A stretch of 64,000 bases of DNA from Chloroflexota bacterium (GCA_026702615.1 JAPPBY010000012.1:62001-126000), one strand, 5' to 3'. Shown: positions 44,639 to 52,804, counted from the stretch's first letter. Notes: generated from the sequence alone by a model not told the origin. Program-made: numbers and translations.

Positions 44639-45613
44639 CTACTCGCTGGCGCTGCGGGGGAGCCCCCCGCCCCCGGCGGGCGTGCCCGTGTCCGCGGCGG
44701 AGCGCACGGCGCCCCCGGCGGCCAGCGTCGTGCTCGCCGCGCCTGCCGCTCCCGCGCCCGCCGTCGCCGCCCTGCCCGCCCCCATCGCCGTCCTGCCCAG
44801 GAGCCCGATGGTGCGCGCCGAGCGCACCATGCTCCCCGGGAGGGACATCCCGAAGTAGAGGGTGTGCATCCAGGCGTCGAAGGTGCCGGCGTTGCCGAGC
44901 AGCGAAGGCACGCGCGTCGCCAGGTAGATGAAGGCGAGGGATAGCAGGAGCTTCCAGACGAGGTCCTGGATCGGCTCGAAGGCGGCGATGTCCGCGACGA
45001 GGTTGAGCATCCCGAAGCCCATCGCCAGTGCGATGAGCTGGATCGCCTGCTGGAAGGTGGTCGTCATGAAGAGCCGCAGCCAGTGCCGCCCCCAGCCCGC
45101 CGTGTGCGGGAGGATCCAGAGGCCGAGCGCGACCGGGGCGAGCACGATGAGGAGGTCGATGAGCGCCAGCCGCATGATCAGCTGCAGCAGGACGTAGAGG
45201 ACGAAGAAGCCGTAGACGAGGTAGAGCAGGGCCAGCAAGAGGGCCATGCCCACGCTCCCCACCTCGATCGCCGTGAGGAGGGTCTGCGCCGACGAGCGCA
45301 GGAGGTCGCCGGCGCTCAGACCGAGGGAGGCGGCGACGAAGCCGGAGACGGCGTCGGCTACGTCGATGACGAGGCCGCACCACCACAGCGAGGTGGCGGC
45401 CGCCACGAGTCCGAGCAGGAGGCGGGGAACCATCTCCCGCCAGCCGGCCGGCACCTGCCCGAGGTGCTCCTGGATGACGAAGCTCAGACCCATCCAGCCG
45501 AGGATGGCGACGAGCATGGCGGAGGTGATGGCCCACACCACCATCCACGCCTCGCGCACGATGGGGTGCAGGTAGGTCATCTCCGCGGGGGTGCCGCTGA
45601 TGATGTCGGGCAT
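44639..45613 (-). CDS. VirB6/TrbL-like polytopic channel protein (324 aa)
   Basis: Six or seven hydrophobic segments across residues 22-260 (for example WAITSAMLVAILGWMGLSFV, MALLLALLYLVYGFFVLYVL, LIDLLIVLAPVALGLWIL), with a conserved WLRLFMTTTFQQAIQLIALA stretch typical of TrbL/VirB6 channels. The C-terminal 70 residues are a low-complexity Gly/Ala tail, probably cytoplasmic. It starts just after the secreted protein gene and is part of the secretion operon. Confidence 0.88.
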   Translation of the reverse strand: MPDIISGTPAEMTYLHPIVREAWMVVWAITSAMLVAILGWMGLSFVIQEHLGQVPAGWREMVPRLLLGLVAAATSLWWCGLVIDVADAVSGFVAASLGLSAGDLLRSSAQTLLTAIEVGSVGMALLLALLYLVYGFFVLYVLLQLIMRLALIDLLIVLAPVALGLWILPHTAGWGRHWLRLFMTTTFQQAIQLIALAMGFGMLNLVADIAAFEPIQDLVWKLLLSLAFIYLATRVPSLLGNAGTFDAWMHTLYFGMSLPGSMVRSARTIGLLGRTAMGAGRAATAGAGAAGAASTTLAAGGAVRSAADTGTPAGGGGLPRSASE

Positions 45614-45616
45614 GGC

Positions 45617-46231
45617 CTACGGCCCCTCGCAGCGGTCGGCGTCTTCGCCCGTGGCCCGCTCCACCACCCCGCACAGCGTCCCGTGCGTGCCCTCGATCAC
45701 CCAGCCCGCGATCGCCCGGCCCCACTGCTTGGGGTCGAGCGCGCGCAGGATCTTGTTCCAGATGCCGCCGGGCCGGTGCTCGGGGATGGCGGCGTAGAAG
45801 CGGTAGGTCTCGCCCTGCTTGACGGCGAGGATGGCGAGCAGGTAGGGGCGCTCCTTGTCGAGCTCGACCTGGCCGTCCTCGAAGGGGTACTCGAAGGAGT
45901 ACTCCCAGCCGTCGCTGCGCTTCTTCTCGCCGCCCCGCACGCTGAACATGGTCGTGAGCCACTCGCCCGAGTCGGGGTCGCGCACGCCGTAGTAGAGGGG
46001 CCCGACGGGGTGGCTGAAGACGGGGCGGGCGATGAAGCGCCCGTCCCCCTTTCGCTCCACGGGGTCCTCGCTGGCGTTGACGAGGGCCAGCTCATCCGGC
46101 GGCGGGTCCTGGGCGAAGACGAGGGCGGCGGGGATGGCCACGGCTCCGACCAGAAACAGGGCTGACAGCAGCGTCGCCACCAGCAGCGCCGGCCGCCTCC
46201 TACGGGATGTGGTTCGTCCTGTTCGCTCCAT
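45617..46231 (-). CDS. Secreted protein of the conjugation operon, unknown family (204 aa)
   Basis: ATG with GAGGAGG. A basic N-terminus (RTTSRRRRP) and a hydrophobic core (LVATLLSALFLVGAVAIPAA) end at VFAQD, so it is exported or membrane-anchored. The rest has no recognised motif; it includes an IWNKILRALDPKQWG amphipathic stretch and a pair of cysteines near the end. First gene of the minus-strand operon. A role in surface contact or channel assembly is possible but unsupported. Confidence 0.75.
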   Translation of the reverse strand: MERTGRTTSRRRRPALLVATLLSALFLVGAVAIPAALVFAQDPPPDELALVNASEDPVERKGDGRFIARPVFSHPVGPLYYGVRDPDSGEWLTTMFSVRGGEKKRSDGWEYSFEYPFEDGQVELDKERPYLLAILAVKQGETYRFYAAIPEHRPGGIWNKILRALDPKQWGRAIAGWVIEGTHGTLCGVVERATGEDADRCEGP

Positions 46232-46542
46232 TGGGTGCCTCCTCGGGTAGACGCCTGTCGCGGAGCGACGGAGTGTCCCTGCCGAAGCGGCTAAGCGAAG
46301 CCCCCCGCAGGGGACTTCATCGGTGCAGTCCCTTCCTGGACCTCACGGCTTATGGGGCAGCCGTGATGTCATGGGGCTGTACAGGGAAACGACGCCCGTG
46401 GGCGATGGGGCACGGTCCCCGGAAACCCCCGTGGGTACAGGGGAAACACCGCCCCTACCGGACGTATCCGGCAAACACCTCGACGGAAGGCTTCCTTCCA
46501 CGGTCCATGGGGCGGAACACGCGGGAAACGGGGCAGCCAGAC
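46232..46542. other. Divergent intergenic region with repeated GGAAAC motifs
   Basis: Separates the secretion operon (minus) from the HTH/coiled-coil gene (plus). It contains GGAAAC at 46385, 46421, 46442 and 46524, plus GCAAAC at 46471. Two copies lie in a longer shared context, GGAAAC followed by a C-rich stretch and CCCGTGGG (46385 and 46421). The spacing is irregular. It may bind the HTH protein encoded next or act in transfer or replication. Confidence 0.5.
46344..46365 (+). other. Perfect 7-bp inverted repeat
   Basis: CACGGCT and AGCCGTG enclose eight bases. It sits beside the GGAAAC motifs in the divergent region; a possible operator or transfer-origin hairpin. Confidence 0.4.
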
Positions 46543-47391
46543 ATGGAGAAGGGCGACGCGCAAGACCAGGCGGTCATCCTCGATGGCCTGCGAGAGCAGC
46601 GTCTGAAGGCGTTCCTGCACACCCTCGTCGACGAAGTCGGACGCGTGAAGGCGGCGGAGGCACTGGGCATCGACCGCAAGACGCTCTGGCGGAGCATGTC
46701 CTCGGGCCGCCTGACGCCGCGGCTGGCGGAAGCCCTCGAGCACCGGCTGCTGACGAACGAAGGGGAGGCCGTGTCCCGGCAGCGGGAGCACGCCGAGGCC
46801 CTCGAGCGGCGACTTGACGCTTTGGAGGAAGCGGTCCGCGATGGACTCACGGAGGTGCGAGAGCACGTCGCGGCGCTGGGGGAGTCCCAGGACCAGGCAT
46901 TGCGTCGGCTGGAAGGGCTGTTGTCACAGGCCGGGGTCGTGCAGCGAGCAGCGACAGGTTCCCCGGGGGAACCTGCGACGGGCGGGGGCCCGGCGACCCA
47001 GGCCGTGATCGGCGGCAGTGCCGTCGCCCCGCCGAGGCGGCCGTACCCCCAGCTGGTAACCGTGGAGCCCGAGGCGGGTGAGGAGCTGCTCTACGGCGAG
47101 GCGATGCCGGCCGTCACCGAGTGGCGGCGGGCGCGTCGCGCGCACGAGACGAGCAGGCATGGCGTCGAAAGGCTGGACGCCGCCGTGCGGAGGCGGGAGC
47201 TGGAGGTCACGCTCATCGGTGACCACGAGCTGACCCTGCCTCCGGCCGTGTTCCCCTGGGACCGCGCCGACCGCAGGGACGAGGTGTGGCGCCGGCGGGA
47301 GTGGCTGGGCGCGCTGCGCGTGGACCGCAGGCGGGCCGTGGTGCGGCGCTGGGCGCGACGGGTCCTGACCCTGGGGCTCTGGCGGCGATAG
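46543..47391 (+). CDS. HTH and coiled-coil DNA-binding protein (282 aa)
   Basis: The N-terminal Fis-like HTH (about 20-60, GRVKAAEALGIDRKTLWRSM) is followed by an alpha-helical coiled-coil region (about 75-140, EHAEALERRLDALEEAVRDG), a flexible Gly/Pro linker and a basic C-terminal domain rich in tryptophan and arginine (WRRARRAHETSRHG, RADRRDEVWRRREWLG). ATG 46543 is chosen because the domain begins there; the frame is open upstream but low-complexity. It is divergent from the secretion operon, so control of transfer is a reasonable guess. Confidence 0.75.
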   Translation: MEKGDAQDQAVILDGLREQRLKAFLHTLVDEVGRVKAAEALGIDRKTLWRSMSSGRLTPRLAEALEHRLLTNEGEAVSRQREHAEALERRLDALEEAVRDGLTEVREHVAALGESQDQALRRLEGLLSQAGVVQRAATGSPGEPATGGGPATQAVIGGSAVAPPRRPYPQLVTVEPEAGEELLYGEAMPAVTEWRRARRAHETSRHGVERLDAAVRRRELEVTLIGDHELTLPPAVFPWDRADRRDEVWRRREWLGALRVDRRRAVVRRWARRVLTLGLWRR

Positions 47392-48039
47392 GGGGCGCGC
47401 CTCCTGTTGCATTCCTGTCGCACTCTTGTTGAACCGGAGTGAACACTTGGGCCAGAAGGGCCTCCCAGCTCTTCCCATGAGGCCCGGCGTGTGACAACAC
47501 TCGGATCGGTTTCTGGCTTTTCCAGCGTTTCCCGCCTGAGAAACCTGGGGGTCCATCCCGGACCCGGACGACCGAACGGATAGAGCTCTGCTCTCCCGAA
47601 GGCCGGCCAGTGAGGGAGAACCGCCTTTCCGTCGCGGGAGGCAGCCGAAGGGTCGAGCCTTGCTCCCCCGAGGCCGCTTCGCAGGACGGGATGCCGCGGG
47701 CGAGGCGCCTCAAACGCTTCGACCCCGGAGACCCTGGAGAAGGTGCGCCCCGCGCACAGCCGCCTCGTTGCGCCCGAAGGCCCGACGGACGGCGGCAGAC
47801 CACTCCACATCGTGAGCAACCGGGGGCTCGCCGGCGACTCTTCTGAGACGCGCGGGCGAGCCCTCGCCACGTCTCCCCGACCCGGCCCCTTGCGTTCGAT
47901 CCGCGAGCGGCCCCGGGTTACAAGCCACGCTCCCCCGTTCCCCGGTTCGCATCCGACCGTGGGCGGAGTGTGCCCAGCGACCGACGACCTCCGCGCCGGG
48001 GATGCCGGTGCGGACAAGCACGCACGCAAGGAGAAACGC
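47392..48039. other. Long non-coding region before the DNA-processing operon
   Basis: About 650 bases without a credible gene. A nested inverted repeat lies at 47508-47545: GGTTTCT/AGAAACC outside, CTGG/CCAG inside. This is a candidate site for a replication or transfer origin and for the promoter of the plus-strand operon; nothing proves either. Confidence 0.45.
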
Positions 48040-48234
48040 ATGCGCATCACGGAACTCGTCACCGACGCCATCACGCTCGCCGCCCGCCTGGGGTGGCGCA
48101 CCCGGCTGGCGCTCGCGGTCCTGCTGATCGGACCGCTGTCCCTGACCGGCGACCTGGAGCTCTTCGCGCTGAACGCGGCGGGCCTCGTCCTGGGAGCGCT
48201 CGTGCTCCGCCAGATCATCCACCCGACGGCATGA
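48040..48234 (+). CDS. Small membrane protein (64 aa)
   Basis: AAGGAGA upstream. Residues about 20-37 (RLALAVLLIGPLSLTGDL) and 42-60 (ALNAAGLVLGALVLRQII) are hydrophobic; the N-terminus is amphipathic. No known family. It opens the plus-strand operon, 22 bases before the next gene. Confidence 0.7.
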   Translation: MRITELVTDAITLAARLGWRTRLALAVLLIGPLSLTGDLELFALNAAGLVLGALVLRQIIHPTA

Positions 48235-48256
48235 CCACCAGGCAACGGAGGACCGC

Positions 48257-48715
48257 ATGACCACGGCAGCCACGAGTATCCCCTTCACGACGCCCTCACC
48301 CCGGCCCACCATCGAAGCGCTGGTGGACCGGCTCATCGACAGCATCTTCGGCGGCTCCCCGGAGGCTCCCGAGCAGAGCCTCGCACGGACCGTCCACGAA
48401 GCCCGCCGGCTGCGGCAGGCGGGCGACCTCGACCGGGCGCTCGCGCTTCTCGCTGACACCGGCACAGCAAAGGCGGAGCCGGGCCAGGCGCGCTGGGCGT
48501 ACGCCGAGTGGCTCGACCTGGCCCGCCGCCGCTTCCGCGACGGCGGGGCGCTCGTCTACAGCCCCGGCCTGGGCGCAGCGGCCGTCCTCGCGTCACGCGG
48601 GGACGGCTCGACGCTGGAGGTCTTGGCGGCCCTGGGGATGCGCTGGCGTCCCGGCAAGACCGTCTCGCGGCGCAGCCTGCGGGGCCTCCGGCCCCTCGAC
48701 GGGAGCCCATCGTGA
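48257..48715 (+). CDS. Element protein of unknown function (152 aa)
   Basis: Strong GGAGGA. Mostly alpha-helical (AALVDRLIDSIFGG-like helix near 20-35, then HEARRLRQAGDLDRALALLA, tetratricopeptide-like in character, and ARWAYAEWLDLARRRF). It ends with basic residues (GKTVSRRSLRGLRP). The stop overlaps the primase start, so it is coupled to it and may be a primase partner. Confidence 0.7.
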   Translation: MTTAATSIPFTTPSPRPTIEALVDRLIDSIFGGSPEAPEQSLARTVHEARRLRQAGDLDRALALLADTGTAKAEPGQARWAYAEWLDLARRRFRDGGALVYSPGLGAAAVLASRGDGSTLEVLAALGMRWRPGKTVSRRSLRGLRPLDGSPS

Positions 48716-49758
48716 GTGCCGCCCCTGCATCCGCCCAGGTGGACCTGGCGGCCCTCAAGCGACGTCACCTCCTCGGTGACGTCGTGGAGGCGGCGGGCGT
48801 GGCCCTGCGGGGCAGGGGCCGCGTGCGCCAGGCGGTCTGCCCCTTCCACCAGGAGCAAGAGGGCAGCTTCACCGTCTACGCCGATTCGGAACGCTGGTAC
48901 TGCTTCGGCTGCGGCGAGGGCGGCGACGTCCTCGACTTCCTCCAGCGCCTCGAAGGCCTCAGCCTGCCGGAGGCGATCCGGCGGCTCGAAGCGGCTCCGG
49001 CGCCCCCCATCCGCGCCACGCCATCCAGCCGCCCGGCCCCGCCACCCGCGGGTCCCGCTCGGGACCCGGCGCTGCTGACGGCGGCGGTTCGCCACTACGC
49101 CGACGAGCTGCGCGGCAGCCGCGAGGCGCGGGCCTACCTCGCTTCGCGGGGCATCCCCGCCGGGGCGGCGGTGCGTCTCGGCCTCGGGTACGCATCAGGG
49201 CGGGGGCTGCGCCGTTCCCTTGAGGGGCGCGGCTTCAGCCGGGAGCGGCTGCAGAACTCGGGGCTCTTCACCGGGGCCGGTGCACGCTTCGCCGGGATGG
49301 TGGTCGTCCCCGAGATCGCGGGCGGGCGCGTGCGCTGGCTTGCCGGGCGCGCCATCGACCCGCAGCGGTCGCCGCGGTTCCAGGCGCTGCCCGGCCCCAA
49401 GCCCGTGCTCGGGCTTGGGCAGCTCGGGGCGGCCCCGCCCTGGGCCGTCGTCACGGAGGGCCTCTTCGACTGGCTCGTGCTGGCGCGGTGGGGCCTGCCC
49501 GCCTGCGCCGCCCTCGGCACGCAGGGGCTTGAGCGCATCGTCCAGGCCCTGCGGGGCTGCCCGCGGGTCTTCATCGCCTTCGACAGCGACGAGGCGGGAC
49601 GTGAGGCCACGGAGCGACTCGCGGGCTTGCTTGGCCGCCGCGCCGCCTGTCTGAGCCTGCCCCCCGGCATCGTCGACGTGGCCGAGCTTGCCGCTTCGGC
49701 CCACGGACGGACGGTCTTCGAGCACCTGCTGACGCGGGCCGCCCGGGCAGCCGTCTAA
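48712..49758 (+). CDS. DnaG-type primase with CHC2 zinc finger and TOPRIM domain (348 aa)
   Basis: Makes primers for element DNA. The N-terminal CHC2 zinc finger has CPFH near 43 and CFGC near 64, in the context SFTVYADSERWYCFGCGEGG. A Pro-rich linker precedes the RNA-polymerase-like core (YLASRGIPAGAAVRLGLGYA). TOPRIM motifs are VVTEGLFDWLVL (about 245) and FIAFDSDEAGREA (about 287). It is shorter than chromosomal DnaG and lacks the C-terminal DnaB-binding domain, as is usual for element-borne primases. GTG start overlaps the previous stop. Confidence 0.93.
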   Translation: MSAAPASAQVDLAALKRRHLLGDVVEAAGVALRGRGRVRQAVCPFHQEQEGSFTVYADSERWYCFGCGEGGDVLDFLQRLEGLSLPEAIRRLEAAPAPPIRATPSSRPAPPPAGPARDPALLTAAVRHYADELRGSREARAYLASRGIPAGAAVRLGLGYASGRGLRRSLEGRGFSRERLQNSGLFTGAGARFAGMVVVPEIAGGRVRWLAGRAIDPQRSPRFQALPGPKPVLGLGQLGAAPPWAVVTEGLFDWLVLARWGLPACAALGTQGLERIVQALRGCPRVFIAFDSDEAGREATERLAGLLGRRAACLSLPPGIVDVAELAASAHGRTVFEHLLTRAARAAV

Positions 49759-49789
49759 CCCCACCCCCAACGCCCCCGGCTTGCACACG

Positions 49790-49814
49790 AGCCGGCCCCA
49801 CTCCGGGGCCGGCT
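49790..49814 (+). terminator. Perfect 10-bp GC hairpin after the primase gene
   Basis: AGCCGGCCCC/GGGGCCGGCT with loop ACTCC. No T tract follows. It may attenuate transcription or protect the upstream mRNA; similar hairpins stand between other genes of this operon. Confidence 0.6.
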
Positions 49815-49859
49815 GGCCTCGCGTGCTTGCCGCCCATCCATCCGACAGAAGGAGGTCCC

Positions 49860-50675
49860 ATGACCGCTGCCCGCCGGGGCCCTGCCCCGCCCACGGGTCT
49901 CCCGCCCCGGAGACCCGCACCGAACCGACCGCACACCACGAAGGAGATCACCATGAACAACGGAACGACCGCCCTCGTCAGCCGCAACGGCTCCCACCCG
50001 GAGCCCGCCGCGGCCGCCGAGATCGACCTGCTCTGGGACGGGCTTCCGCCCGCCGCCACGCAGAAGCTGGGGGAGCCCCTCGACGAGGGGCTCGTCTCCT
50101 ACCGCAAGGGTCGCAAGGGCCGCACCTTCGCCTACCTCGAGGGACACGCCGCCATCGACCAGGCGAACCGGATCTTCGGGTTCGGAGGCTGGGGGTGGGA
50201 GGTCATTGGCCCCGTCGAACTCCACGAGAGCGAGAGCGTCGACCAGAAGACCGGCGAGACGCAGGGCTTCCGCGCGTACTCGGCCACCGTGCGGGTGACG
50301 GTCCCCGGCTCCACCCCGCGCACGGACGTGGGCTTCCACGCCATCACGGAGGAGACGGTCGAGGGCCACGAGACGGCCTTCAAGGGCTGCGTCACGGACG
50401 CGCTCAAGCGCGCCCTGCGGGGCTACGGCGAGCAGTTCGGGAACGGCCTCTACGGCGACGGCGCCCCCGGCGACGTGGCTCCCGGCCTGCGCCGCACGAT
50501 CGTCTCGCTGGGACGCAAGCAGGGCTTCGACGAGGGCCAGGTGCGGGACGCGGTGCGCACCCGCACCGGCCGGGAACTCGACGAGGTGCCCGTCTCCGAG
50601 CTCACGAACCTCCTCGAAGCCATGGCCCGCAAGCTCCAATCCTCCGAAACGGAGGAGGAGCCGAAGGCCGCCTGA
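49860..50675 (+). CDS. Rad52/Rad22-like single-strand annealing protein (240 or 271 aa)
   Basis: Anneals complementary single strands in recombination or replication repair. The conserved Rad52-type core is clear: FAYLEGHAAIDQANRIFGFG then GWGWEV, VGFHAITEETVEGHETAFKG, and CVTDALKRALRGYGEQFGNGLYG. The C-terminus (about 170-225) is helical and acidic. Two in-frame ATGs each have a strong ribosome site: 49860 (AAGGAGG) and 49953 (AAGGAG). The 31-residue extension is Arg/Pro-rich and its DNA includes a GGGTCTCC/GGAGACCC hairpin; 49953 marks the conserved-length protein. The neighbouring SSB gene fits a joint role. Confidence 0.9.
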   Translation: MTAARRGPAPPTGLPPRRPAPNRPHTTKEITMNNGTTALVSRNGSHPEPAAAAEIDLLWDGLPPAATQKLGEPLDEGLVSYRKGRKGRTFAYLEGHAAIDQANRIFGFGGWGWEVIGPVELHESESVDQKTGETQGFRAYSATVRVTVPGSTPRTDVGFHAITEETVEGHETAFKGCVTDALKRALRGYGEQFGNGLYGDGAPGDVAPGLRRTIVSLGRKQGFDEGQVRDAVRTRTGRELDEVPVSELTNLLEAMARKLQSSETEEEPKAA

Positions 50676-50690
50676 CCATCACGCCCCGAC

Positions 50691-50738
50691 GCTCCCGCGA
50701 GGGAGCGCCCATCACGGGCCTGCCCTCGGGCAGCCCGC
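50691..50738 (+). other. Two tandem hairpins upstream of ssb
   Basis: CGCTCCC-GCGA-GGGAGCG (50691-50708) is perfect; a second, bulged GC hairpin (CGGGCCTGCCC/GGGCAGCCCG) follows to 50738. They lie in the gap before the SSB ribosome site. The CGCTCCC/GGGAGCG stem recurs at 52751-52769. Confidence 0.6.
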
Positions 50739-50817
50739 CGTCCATCCGCCCGGGTGGCGGTCTCCCCGCTACCCCCACGAGTGACGCCACACACCAACAC
50801 CAAGAGGAGATTTGAAC

Positions 50818-51219
50818 ATGTCACGAACGATCAACCGAGTCGAGCTGCTGGGCCGCGTCGGGACCGACCCCGAAATGCGGTATAGCCAGGGCGGCACCGC
50901 CATCACCCAGTTCCGCATGGCCACCGACCGCCGCCGCCAGAACGGCGAGACGGAGGCCGACTGGCACTCCGTCGTCTGCTGGGGCAAGCAGGCCGAGGCA
51001 GTGGCGGAGTACGTCAAGAAAGGGAACCGCGTCTACGTGGCGGGCTCCCTCGCCCAGAACACCTTCGAGACGGAGGAAGGGCAGCGCATCCACCGCACCG
51101 AGATCCACGCCCAGGAGGTCGTCTTCCTCGACTCCAACGGGAACGACAACGGTCGCTCCGGGGAGCAGGAAGGAGACGCGGAGCCTGTCGCCGAGGCGGC
51201 GGGACCCACGCCCTTCTAG
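50818..51219 (+). CDS. ssb: Single-stranded DNA-binding protein (133 aa)
   Basis: OB-fold SSB: MSRTINRVELLGRVGTDPEM, TQFRMATDRRR, DWHSVVCWGKQAEAVAEYVK, KGNRVYVAGSLAQNTFE. An acidic tail ends in GPTPF, close to the usual DDDIPF tip that recruits partner proteins. AGGAGA stands before ATG 50818. Shorter than chromosomal SSBs. It should coat strands during transfer or recombination together with the Rad52-like protein encoded upstream. Confidence 0.96.
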   Translation: MSRTINRVELLGRVGTDPEMRYSQGGTAITQFRMATDRRRQNGETEADWHSVVCWGKQAEAVAEYVKKGNRVYVAGSLAQNTFETEEGQRIHRTEIHAQEVVFLDSNGNDNGRSGEQEGDAEPVAEAAGPTPF

Positions 51220-51244
51220 GCGCTCGCCACAGGCGAAGGCACGA

Positions 51245-51272
51245 CGGGGCCGTCCCTCCGGGGGCGGCCTCG
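51245..51272 (+). other. GC hairpin upstream of the nuclease gene
   Basis: GGCCGTCCC/GGGGCGGCC with one mismatch and a short loop, between ssb and the nuclease gene. It belongs to the same recurrent type as other intercistronic hairpins here. Confidence 0.5.
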
Positions 51273-51295
51273 CTCTCGTTTCAGAGGAGGAACCC

Positions 51296-52339
51296 ATGAA
51301 GGAAACAGCGGACGCGCCCGCCGCCAACGCGGGCGCCTACGACCGCCCAAACGCCCGCTTCGACTGGGAGGGGCAGCTTGAGGTGCGGGCCTCGGCGGCG
51401 ACGAGCTGCCGGCGCGCCCTCTGGTACGCGGCCACGGGCCACGAGCCCGCGCCGCCGGACGACGCGGCGCTGACCGTCCTGGAGACGGGCCGCGCCCTGG
51501 AGCCGGTCGTGCTGCGCGCCATGCAGCGGGAGGGCTGGGAGGTCGCGCCTGCGGACGCGACGCGTCCCACCGGCGTCGTCCTGCAACTCACGCCGATGGT
51601 GAAGGTGACGGGACACCCCGACGCCACCGGCACACCACCCCTCTTCGGGGAGGAGTCCGTCATCGAGGTGAAGACCCGCGGGCCCTCGGCGTTCAAGCGC
51701 TGGCAAACGCTGGGAGCGGAACGCAGCCATCCCGACTCAGTTGCCCAGGCCGCGCTCTACACCTACGGGCTCTTCGGGGAGGCCCGCGACGCCGTCATCG
51801 CTGTGATGGACACGGCGGAGCGCACCTGGGACCACGAGGTGATCCCGGCGGAGCGGGTCGAGCGCGCCCTTGAGCGGACGCGCGACTGGCTCACGCCGCT
51901 GGGCGCCCACTACGCCAGCCACGGGGCCGACCCCGAGGCCCTCCCCGATCGCGACTTCGAGGCGGGCAGCTGGCGCTGCAACTCCTGCCCCTTCCTCGCC
52001 ACCTGCCTGCCAGGTGACGCGGAGGAGGACGCGGAAACGTTGCAGACCGAGGAGCCCGAGGTGAGCGACGAGGAGGCCCGCGCGGCAGTCGTCGCCTACG
52101 TCGCCGCACGGGAGGCCCTGCGCGAGCCCGAGGGGGCGAAGCGCCAGGCCCTCGACACCCTGAAAGCGTGGATGCGCCGGCAAGGGTCCGCCAAGGCGGA
52201 GCTCGCCGACCACACGGTCAGCCTCGTGCGCAGCACGCGCTACGCGGTCGACCACAAGCGGCTGAACGCCCTCCTCGACGCGGAGACGCGCAAGGAGATC
52301 GTCACCGAGCAGACCTCCGACTCGGTCCGAGTCAACTGA
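51296..52339 (+). CDS. Cas4/RecB-like PD-(D/E)XK nuclease with four cysteines (347 aa)
   Basis: The nuclease core shows GHPDATG (about 105) and VIEVKTRG (about 121), the D and ExK of the PD-(D/E)XK fold, followed by a QAALYTYGLFG helix. A cysteine near residue 34 (SCRRALWY) and a cluster CNSCPFLATC (about 228-237) supply four cysteines as in Fe-S Cas4/AddB nucleases. The C-terminal region is helical. GAGGAGG precedes the ATG. There is no CRISPR array, so a CRISPR role is unlikely; end processing for annealing with the Rad52-like protein is more plausible. Confidence 0.85.
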   Translation: MKETADAPAANAGAYDRPNARFDWEGQLEVRASAATSCRRALWYAATGHEPAPPDDAALTVLETGRALEPVVLRAMQREGWEVAPADATRPTGVVLQLTPMVKVTGHPDATGTPPLFGEESVIEVKTRGPSAFKRWQTLGAERSHPDSVAQAALYTYGLFGEARDAVIAVMDTAERTWDHEVIPAERVERALERTRDWLTPLGAHYASHGADPEALPDRDFEAGSWRCNSCPFLATCLPGDAEEDAETLQTEEPEVSDEEARAAVVAYVAAREALREPEGAKRQALDTLKAWMRRQGSAKAELADHTVSLVRSTRYAVDHKRLNALLDAETRKEIVTEQTSDSVRVN

Positions 52340-52355
52340 GGAGGGAGAACCCGAC

Positions 52356-52730
52356 GTGTACTACACGGACGACGGAACGCACAGGCTGATCGTGACCCTG
52401 CTGGACGGCGCGGAGCGGCTCAGCCCCGACCAATTCGACGGCCACTGCGCCTGCCACCGCTGGTCCTGGCGGACGGGCGAGTGGGCCGAGCTCGGCGCCC
52501 GCTGGGCCTGGCACTGCGTCGCCGAGTCCGAGCGGCCCGAGGACCACCCGCTCATCCGGCAGGCCGTGAAGGCCGAGCTGCAGGCCTTCGACGACTACGG
52601 CGGTGGCTGCGAGGGCTGCGGCTTCCCCCTCGTCAAGGGACGGAGCCGCTGCAACTCCTGCGAGGAGACGGCGGGTGCGGAGCCCCGCGCCGCCGAGACG
52701 TCGAAGGAGGCTGAGCGCCCGACCAGGTGA
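52356..52730 (+). CDS. Small Cys/Trp-rich protein, paralogue 1 (124 aa)
   Basis: No named family recognised. It has a core motif FDGHCACHRWSWRTGEWAEL followed by WAWH, then a helix (HPLIRQAVKAELQAF) and a zinc-ribbon-like GCEGCG...CNSC pair. The protein at 52844 has the same order, and the one at 53940 shares the core. GTG start 14 bases after the nuclease stop. Probable zinc-binding adaptor or DNA-binding protein of the element. Confidence 0.7.
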   Translation: MYYTDDGTHRLIVTLLDGAERLSPDQFDGHCACHRWSWRTGEWAELGARWAWHCVAESERPEDHPLIRQAVKAELQAFDDYGGGCEGCGFPLVKGRSRCNSCEETAGAEPRAAETSKEAERPTR

Positions 52731-52750
52731 ACACCAGCCAACCAACGAGA

Positions 52751-52804
52751 CGCTCCCCGAACGGGAGCGCACACGGGGCCGCTTCCTTCCGGGGAGGCGG
52801 CCCC
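52751..52804 (+). other. Two hairpins between paralogues 1 and 2
   Basis: CGCTCCC/GGGAGCG (52751-52769) repeats the stem seen before ssb. A larger GGGGCCGC.../...GCGGCCCC hairpin follows (52775-52804). Then comes AAGGAG for the next gene. Confidence 0.6.

Noticed and set aside
47091-48245. 384-codon minus-strand frame over the long non-coding region
   Set aside because: Composition is unlike the neighbours, it covers the ends of two good plus-strand genes and shows no motif or ribosome site.
51296-52339. CRISPR-associated Cas4 and a CRISPR locus
   Set aside because: No direct-repeat/spacer array and no other cas gene in the window; the neighbours are replication and recombination genes.
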